Positions 34,951 through 42,699 of a stretch of 64,000 nt of DNA are shown here, in pieces (position 1 is the stretch's first letter; every line of letters begins with the position of its first letter). The position numbers and the translations under genes are program-made. Source of the DNA: DASYDU01 sp050248495 (GTDB lineage Bacteria; Planctomycetota; Planctomycetia; Pirellulales; Lacipirellulaceae); contig JBFWSG010000027.1 in NCBI GenBank assembly GCA_050248495.1, positions 1-64,000 of the forward strand, written 5' to 3'. The notes under the pieces were generated by a model, which was not told the DNA's origin, ran no database searches, and was given only the letters and a program-made list of their open reading frames with translations.

Positions 34951-35937
34951 ATGCAATATCGCCCGCTTGGCCGCACTGGTTGGAACGTTTCCGCGATCAG
35001 TTTTGGCGCCTGGGCGATCGGCGGCGCGTGGGGGACGGTCGACGATACCGAATCACTCGCCGCGCTCCATAAGGCGATCGACTGCGGCGTGAATTTCATC
35101 GACACGGCCGATGTCTACGGCGACGGGCGGAGCGAACGGCTGATGGCCCAGCTGCGGCGGGAGCGGCCGGGAGAAGTTATCTACATCGCCACGAAGGCCG
35201 GTCGCCGGCTCAATCCCCACACCACCGCCGGCTACAACCGCGAGAATCTAGTCGCGTTCGTCGACCGCAGCCTGACGAACCTGGCCGTCGATCGGATCGA
35301 CCTGTTGCAGCTTCACTGCCCGCCGAACGACGTCTACTACCGGCCGGAAGTGTTCCAAGTGCTCGAAGACCTGGTCTCGGCCGGCAAGCTGCAGTATTAC
35401 GGCGTGAGCGTCAAATCGCCCGAAGAAGCGCTGCGGGCAATGGACTATCCGAATCTGCAGAGCGTGCAGATCATCTTCAACATGCTGCGGCTGCGGCCGT
35501 CGGAGCTGTTCTTCAACGAGGCGCAGCGGCGGCAAGTCGGCATTCTGGCCCGCGTGCCGCTGGCCTCGGGGCTGCTCACCGGCAAGCTCACGCGCGATTC
35601 AACTTTCGCGGCCGACGACCATCGGCAATTCAATCGCCACGGCGAAGCGTTCGACGTCGGCGAGACGTTTTCGGGCGTCGACTTCGAGACGGGCCTGGCG
35701 GCCGTCGAAGAGCTCAAAGCCGTCTGCCCGCCCGGTATGCCGATGTCCCAATTCGCGCTCCGCTGGATTCTGATGTTCGACGCGGTGACCTGTGCGATCC
35801 CCGGCGGCAAGCGGCCGCAGCAGGTTGCAGAGAACTGTGCAGCCGCCGATCTGCCGCCCCTCTCCGACGCGGCGATGGCCGCTGTCCGCCGGATCTACGA
35901 CCAGTTTGCCCGGCCGCAAGTGCATTTACGCTGGTAG
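34951..35937 (+). CDS. Aldo/keto reductase
   Basis: This protein has 328 residues and begins immediately after the cytochrome-fusion stop (ATG at 34951). The catalytic tetrad is visible: Asp and Tyr in FIDTADVYGDG, Lys in YIATKAGR and His in LLQLHCPP. The start MQYRPLGRTGWNVSAISFGA and the cofactor loop CAIPGGKRPQQVAEN are typical of NADPH-dependent members. It probably reduces aldehydes or ketones in the cytoplasm; the substrate is unknown. Confidence 0.9.
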   Translation: MQYRPLGRTGWNVSAISFGAWAIGGAWGTVDDTESLAALHKAIDCGVNFIDTADVYGDGRSERLMAQLRRERPGEVIYIATKAGRRLNPHTTAGYNRENLVAFVDRSLTNLAVDRIDLLQLHCPPNDVYYRPEVFQVLEDLVSAGKLQYYGVSVKSPEEALRAMDYPNLQSVQIIFNMLRLRPSELFFNEAQRRQVGILARVPLASGLLTGKLTRDSTFAADDHRQFNRHGEAFDVGETFSGVDFETGLAAVEELKAVCPPGMPMSQFALRWILMFDAVTCAIPGGKRPQQVAENCAAADLPPLSDAAMAAVRRIYDQFARPQVHLRW

Positions 35938-35953
35938 CAGGTGGAAACAAAGC

Positions 35954-35993
35954 GAGCGGCAGAGCCCGTGCAAAATTGCGCGGGTTGCCGCTC
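35954..35993. terminator. Stem-loop between convergent genes
   Basis: GAGCGGCA at 35954 pairs with TGCCGCTC ending at 35993, with an inner CCCG/CGGG pairing around an AAAATT loop. It stands between the aldo/keto reductase and the convergent Gly-rich protein gene. No long T-run is present, so the terminator call is moderate. Confidence 0.5.
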
Positions 35994-36048
35994 GGGTCTG
36001 GGTGGAATTGTTTTGTCGCTGCAGCGTGCAGCTGGTGCGAATTGATCG

Positions 36049-36516
36049 CTACTTGATCGAGCCGTACGAGGAGCCGCCGGAGATGGCGAAGACCTTGACC
36101 GACTTCGGCTTGCAATCGTTGCCGCCGCCGTAACCGCCGCCGCCCTGGCTGTAGAGCGGGCCGTAGTCGCCGCCACCATGGTCGCCCCCCCCGCCGTGGC
36201 CGCCGCCCTGCTTGATCTCGACCCCGGCGAACGACAGGTTCGCGCCGGAGGCCTTCTTCTTGCCCTTGGCGTCGTAGCCGTTGGTCGAGCCGGCGGCGGC
36301 GCCGTGCGTGGCCACCACGGCGAACGACTGGCCGTAGGCGTTCGCGCCGCTGTAGCCGAAGCCGCGGACCGCAAGCCCGTCGCTATCGCTCATCACGTTG
36401 AGGCCCGAGAGGCCCATGGCCGCGAGCGTGGCGTCGTTGGGCCGGCCGTCGGCCGCGAAAGCCTGGGAAGCGGCGAAAACAGCCGCCGCCGCGAGAACCA
36501 AATGACATACCTTCAT
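36049..36516 (-). CDS. Exported Gly/His-rich protein
   Basis: This protein has 155 residues from the ATG at 36516, with GGAGG 8 bases upstream. The signal peptide is cut at AFAAD. The mature protein begins DGRPNDATLAAMGLSGLNVM, a conserved-looking segment (the 'MGLSG' motif recurs in planctomycete exported proteins). The C-terminal third is a glycine-histidine-rich stretch (residues 113-140) ending in KSVKVFAISGGSSYG. It is probably a surface protein; the function is not known. Confidence 0.7.
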   Translation of the reverse strand: MKVCHLVLAAAAVFAASQAFAADGRPNDATLAAMGLSGLNVMSDSDGLAVRGFGYSGANAYGQSFAVVATHGAAAGSTNGYDAKGKKKASGANLSFAGVEIKQGGGHGGGGDHGGGDYGPLYSQGGGGYGGGNDCKPKSVKVFAISGGSSYGSIK

Positions 36517-36885
36517 CGCCGAATCCTCCACAGAATGCAAATCGAGTTGAGCAGACCAACCGCACGCGCGCCGCAGATAGCGGCGACACCGCGCCGAAAA
36601 GACCACTTGAGGCGGGCCGGAAAACCAGCCCTAGTGGCCATTCAAATTGGAGGTTTGGCGAGAGTCAAACGAAATCGCGCGGCGCGGAGGGGAGAAGATG
36701 CGGCAGGCCTCGGTACAATCGGACCGACGGCTCGCGGCGAAGATGCGGCGAGGAACCGACCCGAGGATTGACAGACTTCGGGTTTCTGTATGCAACGCCG
36801 CGCTGCAGGCGCAAAGGGAAAGCCGACGCAGCCGGGGGTCAAACGTCGGCTTTCCTACGGAGAGGACGCTGTGGGATTCGCTCTC
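36517..36885. other. 369-base intergenic region
   Basis: This lies between the start of the Gly/His-rich gene and the end of the DUF3309 gene, both on the minus strand. It holds the promoter for the former and has no strong open frame. I saw no inverted repeat or riboswitch-like structure. Confidence 0.45.
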
Positions 36886-37038
36886 TTAAATTCGTCCCAA
36901 GAGAACCAGGATCAACAGCACCAAAAGGATCATCCCCAGGCCGCCGCTCGGGTAGTAGCCCCAGCCGCGGCTGTATGGCCAGGCGGGCAGAGCGCCGAGC
37001 AGCAGGATGATCAGGATGATGAGCAGGATCAGGTTCAT
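36886..37038 (-). CDS. DUF3309 family small membrane protein
   Basis: This 50-residue protein was found by reading the minus strand. It is two hydrophobic helices (LILLIILIILLLGALPAWPY and LGMILLVLLILVLLG) joined by SRGWGYYPSGG. The motif GALPAWPYSRGWGYYPSGG is the DUF3309 signature. These proteins are predicted to sit in the inner membrane and are often found with stress-response genes; their function is unknown. It is followed upstream by a small lipoprotein gene, with family A repeats between them. Confidence 0.85.
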   Translation of the reverse strand: MNLILLIILIILLLGALPAWPYSRGWGYYPSGGLGMILLVLLILVLLGRI

Positions 37039-37060
37039 GGGGTTGTTCCGTTGTTTGAAT

Positions 37061-37086
37061 TACTGAGTGCTCGGTACCGAGTACCG
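37061..37086. repeat. Family A repeat, copy 2
   Basis: It reads TACTGAGTGCTCGGTACCGA then GTACCG, beginning 23 bases upstream of the minus-strand DUF3309 start. It resembles the blocks at 6417-6445 and 57929-57971. Confidence 0.6.
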
Positions 37087-37087
37087 T

Positions 37088-37285
37088 CTATTGATGTTCG
37101 ACTTCCACTTCGACGGCGCCGGTGTCGACGTTGCGCTCGACCTCGACGTTGCCGCCTGGCGTCTCGACGTCGATGACTTTTTCTTTGCGTTCGCAGCCGG
37201 TGAGTGCGCACATGCCGACACCGGCGCAGCAAGAAGCAAACAAGTACAGGGCGACGAGCCAAGGTGCAGGCCGTTTGGTCAACAT
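37088..37285 (-). CDS. Small lipoprotein
   Basis: This protein has 65 residues with GGGAG about 8 bases upstream of the ATG. The N-terminus is a signal ending in CALTGC, a lipobox, giving a mature protein of only about 36 residues. The mature part is acidic with alternating valines (KVIDVETPGGNVEVERNVDT), suggesting a beta-strand. It precedes DUF3309 on the same strand. The function is unknown, but the architecture makes a real gene likely. Confidence 0.72.
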   Translation of the reverse strand: MLTKRPAPWLVALYLFASCCAGVGMCALTGCERKEKVIDVETPGGNVEVERNVDTGAVEVEVEHQ

Positions 37286-37459
37286 GGTATTGCTCCCTTC
37301 GCAATTTCCGGATTAGCAGCAACGGGATCGGCGGAGTGCTTCGATCGCTGCCGTTGGCGATAGAAAGCAAACGCTATGCCGAAGGGAGAATCGCCGCGTT
37401 TTTCGCGCGGCGACGCGGTGACCGGGCACGCGGAGAAGAAGAGAGTGGCCGCGCAGGCG

Positions 37460-38212
37460 TCAGGACGCTTCGATCTCGGCCATCGCTTCGTCCGGAATGT
37501 CGAAGTTCGACGCCACTTTTTGCACGTCGTCGTGGTCGTCGAGCATTTCCATCAGCTTGAGCACGCTGCGACCGGTCTCGGCATCGAGTTCGACCGTGTC
37601 CTTGGCGATGCGGGCGATTTCGCTGATCTCGGCCTTGAGACCGGCCTTTTCAATCGCGTCGCAGACGTTGGAAAAGACGTCGGGGCTGCAGGTGATTTCG
37701 AAATTCTCGCCGGCACTCTCGACGTCGTCCGCGCCCGCTTCGAGCGCGAGCTCCATCAATGCGTCTTCGTCGGTCTGGTTGGACGCAACGGCGATCAAGC
37801 CCTTCCGCTCAAACATCCAGGCCACGCTGCCGGCGCCGCCCAACTTGCCGCCGCACATTTCGAAGATCTTGCGAACTTCCGGCGCGGTGCGGTTGCGGTT
37901 GTCGGTGAGGATGTCGCAGAGCACGGCGACGCCGCCCGGGCCGTAGCCTTCGTAGAGGATTTCTTCGTAGTTAACGCCTTCGAGCTCGCCGGTGCCTTTC
38001 TTGATCGCGCGGTCGATCGTGTCCTTGGGCATGTTGCCCGCTTTGGCGTCGATGATCGCGTATCGCAGGCGGAGATTCGAGTTCGGATCGCCGCCGCCCG
38101 CTTTGGCAGCAATGATGATCCCCTTGGCCAGCTTGCTCCACAGTTTGCCGCGCTTGGCGTCGATCGCAGATTTTTTGTGGGCGATGTTCGCCCAATGAGA
38201 ATGTCCGGCCAT
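37460..38212 (-). CDS. yebC: YebC/PmpR family transcriptional regulator or translation factor
   Basis: This 250-residue protein has the strict family start AGHSHWANIAHKKSAIDAKR, then NMPKDTIDRAIKKGTGE and EGYGPGGVAVLCDILTDN. YebC proteins act as transcription regulators, and recent work on this family also points to roles in translation of difficult sequences; which applies here cannot be seen. The ATG is preceded by a family C leader repeat (38221-38250) and no Shine-Dalgarno. It is the last gene of the nusA-infB-rbfA series. Confidence 0.95.
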   Translation of the reverse strand: MAGHSHWANIAHKKSAIDAKRGKLWSKLAKGIIIAAKAGGGDPNSNLRLRYAIIDAKAGNMPKDTIDRAIKKGTGELEGVNYEEILYEGYGPGGVAVLCDILTDNRNRTAPEVRKIFEMCGGKLGGAGSVAWMFERKGLIAVASNQTDEDALMELALEAGADDVESAGENFEITCSPDVFSNVCDAIEKAGLKAEISEIARIAKDTVELDAETGRSVLKLMEMLDDHDDVQKVASNFDIPDEAMAEIEAS

Positions 38213-38220
38213 GGGAAGCG

Positions 38221-38250
38221 GTGGAGAGTCGAGGGTTGAGTGTTGAGGGT
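38221..38250 (-). repeat. Leader repeat of family C, copy 3 (before yebC)
   Basis: On the minus strand it reads CCTCAACACTCAACCCTCGA then CTCTCC, just upstream of the yebC ATG at 38212. It is the same pattern and orientation as the copies before proS and the YhaM-type gene. Confidence 0.65.
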
Positions 38251-38270
38251 GAAAGGCGGCGCGTCGCGGG

Positions 38271-39197
38271 CTACTTCGGCTTGCGCTTCGTGAGCTTGGT
38301 TGTCGTCGCCTTTTTCTTGGTCGGAGTTTTCGTTCCAGGCTTGGTGGGACGCTTGGTCGGCTTCTTCTTGCCGGCCGCTTCCTTGTCTTTCTTTGCGGGC
38401 GCCACGGGGACGGCCGCCTTCGCTCCGGCCTTTTTCTTTTCGTCCTTCTTCTCTTCTTTAGAGACTTTGCCTTTGGGAGGCACGGGGGCTGGCGGCGGCG
38501 CGGGCGGTTCCGGCGGCTTGCGCTTCGGCAAGCGGTCTTTGCACTTGGGATCGATCTCCAAGAGCAGCTTGCGGGCGTTCGGGCCGTACGGGTTGCGGCC
38601 GATCTCGACGCCCAGCTGGTGCAACAGCGAGCCGACTTCCACGCCCTTGTTCTTGCTCACGACCCGCTCGAGCCCGGGAACCGTGCCGCTCTTGAGCTCG
38701 GCGTCGGAGATCGCTCCGATCACGTGCATGGCGATCAACAGACCGTTGTTCACCGGGATCGAGTGTCCGCCGAGCGCATTTTGCGTGACATAGGCCACGA
38801 CGAACGGGGTGCTCCCCTTGAGTTTTTCGAGCTGCTTGGCGGACGCGCCGATATTCTGCTTCTTGAGCGTTTCGAGATCGAATTGGTAGACGCCCTCGAA
38901 CACGGCGTGCAGCGTCTGCTTCAAGCGGGCGGCCGCCTGGGGTGGATCGACCAGCGGCTTGGTCACTTCGCCCAGCTCCCGCAACGTGCTCACCCGCACT
39001 TCGTTCCAATCGAAGTAGTCCTGCTTGAGCGAATTGAACACCTGCTCGGCCGTTTCGTACGGCGAATTCTCCACGAGGCAGGCAAAGGCCAGGTGCTCGA
39101 ACAGCGTGCGGTCCTTCGCCGCGGGCACCGGCTTGTAGTGCTTGCGGACCACTTTCAAAACGCGGTTGATCAAACTTGCGCGATTGGGAGTTGCCAT
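38271..39197 (-). CDS. Endonuclease III-like (HhH-GPD superfamily) protein with basic tail
   Basis: This 308-residue protein contains a helical domain (residues 20-220) resembling EndoIII-type glycosylases: LFEHLAFACLVENSPYETAE, LGEVTKPLVDPPQAAARLK and VAYVTQNALGGHSIPVNNG. A catalytic Lys/Asp pair is not obvious, and the Fe-S cluster cysteines of EndoIII are absent, so activity is uncertain. The C-terminal 90 residues are a Lys/Pro/Ala-rich tail like that of histone H1-type proteins (KPTKRPTKPGTKTPTKKK), pointing to DNA binding. It is co-directional with rbfA and yebC. Confidence 0.7.
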   Translation of the reverse strand: MATPNRASLINRVLKVVRKHYKPVPAAKDRTLFEHLAFACLVENSPYETAEQVFNSLKQDYFDWNEVRVSTLRELGEVTKPLVDPPQAAARLKQTLHAVFEGVYQFDLETLKKQNIGASAKQLEKLKGSTPFVVAYVTQNALGGHSIPVNNGLLIAMHVIGAISDAELKSGTVPGLERVVSKNKGVEVGSLLHQLGVEIGRNPYGPNARKLLLEIDPKCKDRLPKRKPPEPPAPPPAPVPPKGKVSKEEKKDEKKKAGAKAAVPVAPAKKDKEAAGKKKPTKRPTKPGTKTPTKKKATTTKLTKRKPK

Positions 39198-39251
39198 AGA
39201 CTTTCGCTGTTGATGATGAATGCGAAGCAGTGAGTCGAAGTTGTCCGATCG

Positions 39252-39656
39252 TCAGTTGTCCGCTTCGGCCGGCACCTCGTCGGCGCCTTCGTCGGCCGCT
39301 TCCTCCGCGGTCTCGTTCGGCAGCACCTCGTGCAGCAATTGGGCGATGGCGAGCGACTTCTTGACGCCCATGTCCAGCTCGAAGCGAAGCCGCGGCGTGT
39401 AACGCGTGTCGATTCGTTTGCCGACCTTGGTCTGCAGGAACCCGGCCGAGCTCTGTAGCCCCTGCAAGCATAGCTTTTGTTTGGTTTCGTCGCCCATCAC
39501 GGATACGTGCACTTTGGCCTGCCGCATGTCCGGCGAAACCTCGACGTACGTGACCGTCACATTCTCCACGCGAGGATCCTTCAGGTCGGCGAGGATCGCC
39601 ATGCTGACCACCTCGCGGATGGCCTCGGCTGCTTTCTGAACTCGGCGGGATGACAT
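39252..39656 (-). CDS. rbfA: Ribosome-binding factor A
   Basis: This protein has 134 residues with the KH-like RbfA fold, SSRRVQKAAEAIREVVSMAI, LKDPRVENVTVTYVEVSPDM and KRIDTRYTPRLRFELD. It matures the 30S subunit at the 16S rRNA 5' end and helps in the cold. It lies downstream of infB, as in most bacteria. The C-terminus is acidic (NETAEEAADEGADEVPAEAD), longer than in E. coli. The spacer to infB contains an ACTGAC-type repeat block. Confidence 0.93.
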   Translation of the reverse strand: MSSRRVQKAAEAIREVVSMAILADLKDPRVENVTVTYVEVSPDMRQAKVHVSVMGDETKQKLCLQGLQSSAGFLQTKVGKRIDTRYTPRLRFELDMGVKKSLAIAQLLHEVLPNETAEEAADEGADEVPAEADN

Positions 39657-39667
39657 GGCGGGGAAAA

Positions 39668-39750
39668 GTCAGTGGATAGTGGAACGTCGTTCGTCGTGAG
39701 TGGAGAGCTGCAATCGCCGGGTGGCCACTGACAACTGACCACGGACCGCT
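39668..39750. repeat. CACTGACAACTGACC-type spacer block (family E)
   Basis: The spacer between rbfA and infB holds CCACTGACAACTGACCACGG at 39725-39744 and, 57 bases lower, GTCAGTGGATAGTGG. These are inverted versions of one degenerate word. Confidence 0.5.
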
Positions 39751-39755
39751 CACAA

Positions 39756-42539
39756 CTACTCATCAAATTTGCGCTGGATCTCTTCGACCTTGTAAATTTC
39801 GAGGAGGTCGCCTTCCTTGATGTCGTTGAAGCCGGCCAGCTTGATGCCGCATTCCAGGCCTTCGCGGACTTCCTTGGCGTCGTCCTTCTCGCGGCGGAGC
39901 GTATCGAGCGGATAGTCGCCAATGATCGTGCTGTCGCGGATCACGCGCGCGCGGCTGTTGCGCTCCACGGTGCCCGTGAGCACGCGGCAGCCGGCGATCG
40001 TGCCGACGCGGCTGATCTTGAAGGTCTGCTGGACCAAGGCCCGGCCCAGCTCCATTTCGCGTTCTTCCGGCTTGAGCAAGCCCTCGAGCGCGGCCTTCAG
40101 ATCGTCGGTGATTTTGTAGATCACGTCGTAGCGGCGCACCTGGACGCCGCGCTTGTCGGCCAACGAGCGGGCCTTTTCATCCGGCACGACGTTGAAGCCG
40201 ATGATGATTGCATCCGACGCGTCGGCCAGTGTCACGTCGCCTTCCGTGATGCCGCCGACGCTCTTCTGCAGCAGCTTGATCCTGACTTCCGGATGCTCGA
40301 GCTTGGCGAATTCCTTTTCGATCGCTTCGATCGAGCCGCGGACGTCGGCCCGCAAAATGAGGTTTAGCGTTTCGACCTCGCCCTCGCCTTCGAGGCGGTC
40401 GAACAACGTTTCCAGCGTTACGTGGCGGAAGCCGGTGCTGCCGAGCGTCGAGGCCCGCTCGTCGGCTGCCCGTGACTCGGCGATCTCACGGGCTTGCGCG
40501 ATGTCGTCGAGCACGTAGAATCTTTGACCGGCGCCGGGAGCCTGGTCGAAGCCGGTGATGTTGACCGGAATGCTGGGGCCGGCCTCGGTCACGCGCTCGC
40601 CGGTGTGGATCGTGTTGTACATCGCCTTGACGCGGCCGTAGGTCTGGCCGCAGACGACCACGTCGCCCGTGCGGAGCGTGCCGTTTTGCACCAGCAGCTT
40701 GGCCACGACGCCGCGATCCGATTCCTGCTGCGCTTCGAGACAGGTGCCGATCGCCGGCCGCTGAGGATTCGCTTTGTACTCGTGCAGCTCGGCCACCGTG
40801 AGGATCGTATCGAGCAGCTCTTCGATGCCGGTGCCCTTGGTGGCGCTGGTCTTCACGACTTCAATGTCGCCGCCCCACTCGCTAGGCTGCAGCTCGTTGG
40901 TCGAGAGGCCGGTGTAGACTTTGTCCAGGTTGACGCCGGGGAGGTCGATCTTGTTGAGCGCCACGATGATCGGCACACCGGCCGCCTTGGCGTGGCTGAT
41001 CGCTTCTTCGGTTTGCGGCATCACGCCGTCGTCGGCCGCCACCACCAGCACGGCGATGTCGGTCACGTTGGCGCCGCGGGCCCGCATTTCGGTAAACGCT
41101 TCGTGGCCCGGTGTGTCGACGAAGGAGAGCCGCTTGCCGTCCTTCTCAATCGAGTAGGCCCGAATGTGCTGCGTAATGCCGCCGCTTTCGCCGCTCACCA
41201 CGTCCAGACCGATGATGCGGTCCAGGAGCGAAGTCTTGCCATGGTCGACGTGGCCCAGGAACGTGACGACCGGAGGCCGCGGTTCGAGGTCGGCCGGATC
41301 GTCGACCACGTGCTCGAACTGCTCCATCAATTTATCTTCGAGCGTCTCGGCCTTGGTGAACTCGACGTTGAGCCCCAGCTCGGCGACGACCAATTCGGTC
41401 AGCTCTGGATCGATCACGTCGGTGATCTTGGCCATCACGTTGAAATTCATCAGCACGCGCTGAATCTGTGCGGCCTGGATGCCGGCCGCTTCCGATAGCT
41501 CGCGGACCGAACAAGGGAGCTGCACGACGACATGCTCCTTGCGCGGCGCGGCCGTGTTGGTGCCGGACCGTTTCTGGCGGCGATTGAAAGCGCGGGCTGG
41601 CGTCGGTGAATCTTCGCCTTCACCGCTGCGGACGTTGCGTCGCCGCTGTAGCTGCCGCTGCTCGCGCCCGCCCAGCATCGGCTTGCCTTCGCCGCCGCCG
41701 CTGCCGCCGCCTTCCTCCTCACCGTTAGTCGCCAGCTTGCCGCGCCGACCGCGCCCGCGCGCAGTCGCCGGCTCAGCCACCGGCTCGCGCGGTCCCTTGC
41801 CGCCGAGCGGCTTGCGTTCCTTTTCCGCTTCGAGCGACTTTTCGTGACGGCGCAAATGGGCCGCCAGCGGCTTACTGCCGAGCTTGCCACCCAGCACGTC
41901 AGCCGGCAGCTTCATGTCTGGTTTTTGAGCTTTCGGTTCCGCTTCGGATGGACCGGCCGCAGGCTTCGCAGGCGTCGGCATCGGCGCGAGCTTCACTGCC
42001 GGGCGCGAGCGTTCGCCGCCCGCAGGACCATCCACTTTTTTCCGTGCCGCGGGCTTGCCCTCGCCGCCTACCATCGGCACCTTTCCTTTGGCGCCGGGGC
42101 TCACGTAATCGTCGCGCCGCAATGCAGAGGCCAGCGGGCCGGGAGCCCGCGGGGTCGCGGGTGCCGCAGGCGCGGCGGGAGTCGCGGGAGGCGCCGCGGA
42201 TGCAGCGATGGGTCGATCGACGGTCGCCGCAGGGGCGGCCGGTTCCGCTTCGGGAGCTTTGGGACGCGCCGGCACCGGCGGCTTGGGCGTCAGAATTACC
42301 GGCATCTTGCCGCTTCGCGCGGCTTCGCTCGGGCGCTGTGGTGGAGGTGCAGCCGTGGCCGCCGATTTCGGCTTGCCCCCGGCCCCGCGGATGAACTGCC
42401 GGACCTTTTCCGCTTCTTCCTCGGTCAGACTGGCCAGCGCAGACCCTTTGCCGGGGTAGCCGGCGGCCGTGCAGATGTCGACCAGCTCTTTGCTATCAAG
42501 TTTGAGCTCTTTTGCGAGTGCGTAAATGCGAACCGCCAA
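39756..42539 (-). CDS. infB: Translation initiation factor IF-2
   Basis: This protein has 927 residues and starts at the TTG at 42539, with GGAGAG about 6 bases upstream; a slightly longer frame to 42575 is possible. Domains: IF2 N-terminal helix (VRIYALAKELKLDSKELVDIC), a 380-residue low-complexity Ala/Pro/Lys-rich region, then the G domain with FLGHVDHGKTSLLDRI, VDTPGHEAFTEMRARGANV and LNKIDLPG (about 425-595), and C-terminal domains II-IV. It places fMet-tRNA on the 30S subunit. It follows nusA by 160 bases. Confidence 0.96.
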   Translation of the reverse strand: MAVRIYALAKELKLDSKELVDICTAAGYPGKGSALASLTEEEAEKVRQFIRGAGGKPKSAATAAPPPQRPSEAARSGKMPVILTPKPPVPARPKAPEAEPAAPAATVDRPIAASAAPPATPAAPAAPATPRAPGPLASALRRDDYVSPGAKGKVPMVGGEGKPAARKKVDGPAGGERSRPAVKLAPMPTPAKPAAGPSEAEPKAQKPDMKLPADVLGGKLGSKPLAAHLRRHEKSLEAEKERKPLGGKGPREPVAEPATARGRGRRGKLATNGEEEGGGSGGGEGKPMLGGREQRQLQRRRNVRSGEGEDSPTPARAFNRRQKRSGTNTAAPRKEHVVVQLPCSVRELSEAAGIQAAQIQRVLMNFNVMAKITDVIDPELTELVVAELGLNVEFTKAETLEDKLMEQFEHVVDDPADLEPRPPVVTFLGHVDHGKTSLLDRIIGLDVVSGESGGITQHIRAYSIEKDGKRLSFVDTPGHEAFTEMRARGANVTDIAVLVVAADDGVMPQTEEAISHAKAAGVPIIVALNKIDLPGVNLDKVYTGLSTNELQPSEWGGDIEVVKTSATKGTGIEELLDTILTVAELHEYKANPQRPAIGTCLEAQQESDRGVVAKLLVQNGTLRTGDVVVCGQTYGRVKAMYNTIHTGERVTEAGPSIPVNITGFDQAPGAGQRFYVLDDIAQAREIAESRAADERASTLGSTGFRHVTLETLFDRLEGEGEVETLNLILRADVRGSIEAIEKEFAKLEHPEVRIKLLQKSVGGITEGDVTLADASDAIIIGFNVVPDEKARSLADKRGVQVRRYDVIYKITDDLKAALEGLLKPEEREMELGRALVQQTFKISRVGTIAGCRVLTGTVERNSRARVIRDSTIIGDYPLDTLRREKDDAKEVREGLECGIKLAGFNDIKEGDLLEIYKVEEIQRKFDE

Positions 42540-42699
42540 GTTTAACTCTCCATTATCCCATGCCCGCAGGCACATGTTGCCCGACCGCTTATTCCCAGGG
42601 AGTCCAGGGCTCCCCTTGCGTTCAGTTCATGGCCGCGAGTGACAAATCTGCTTACACAACCATGGTCAACTTCTCCTCAATCAGTGGTTGTCGACGTAG

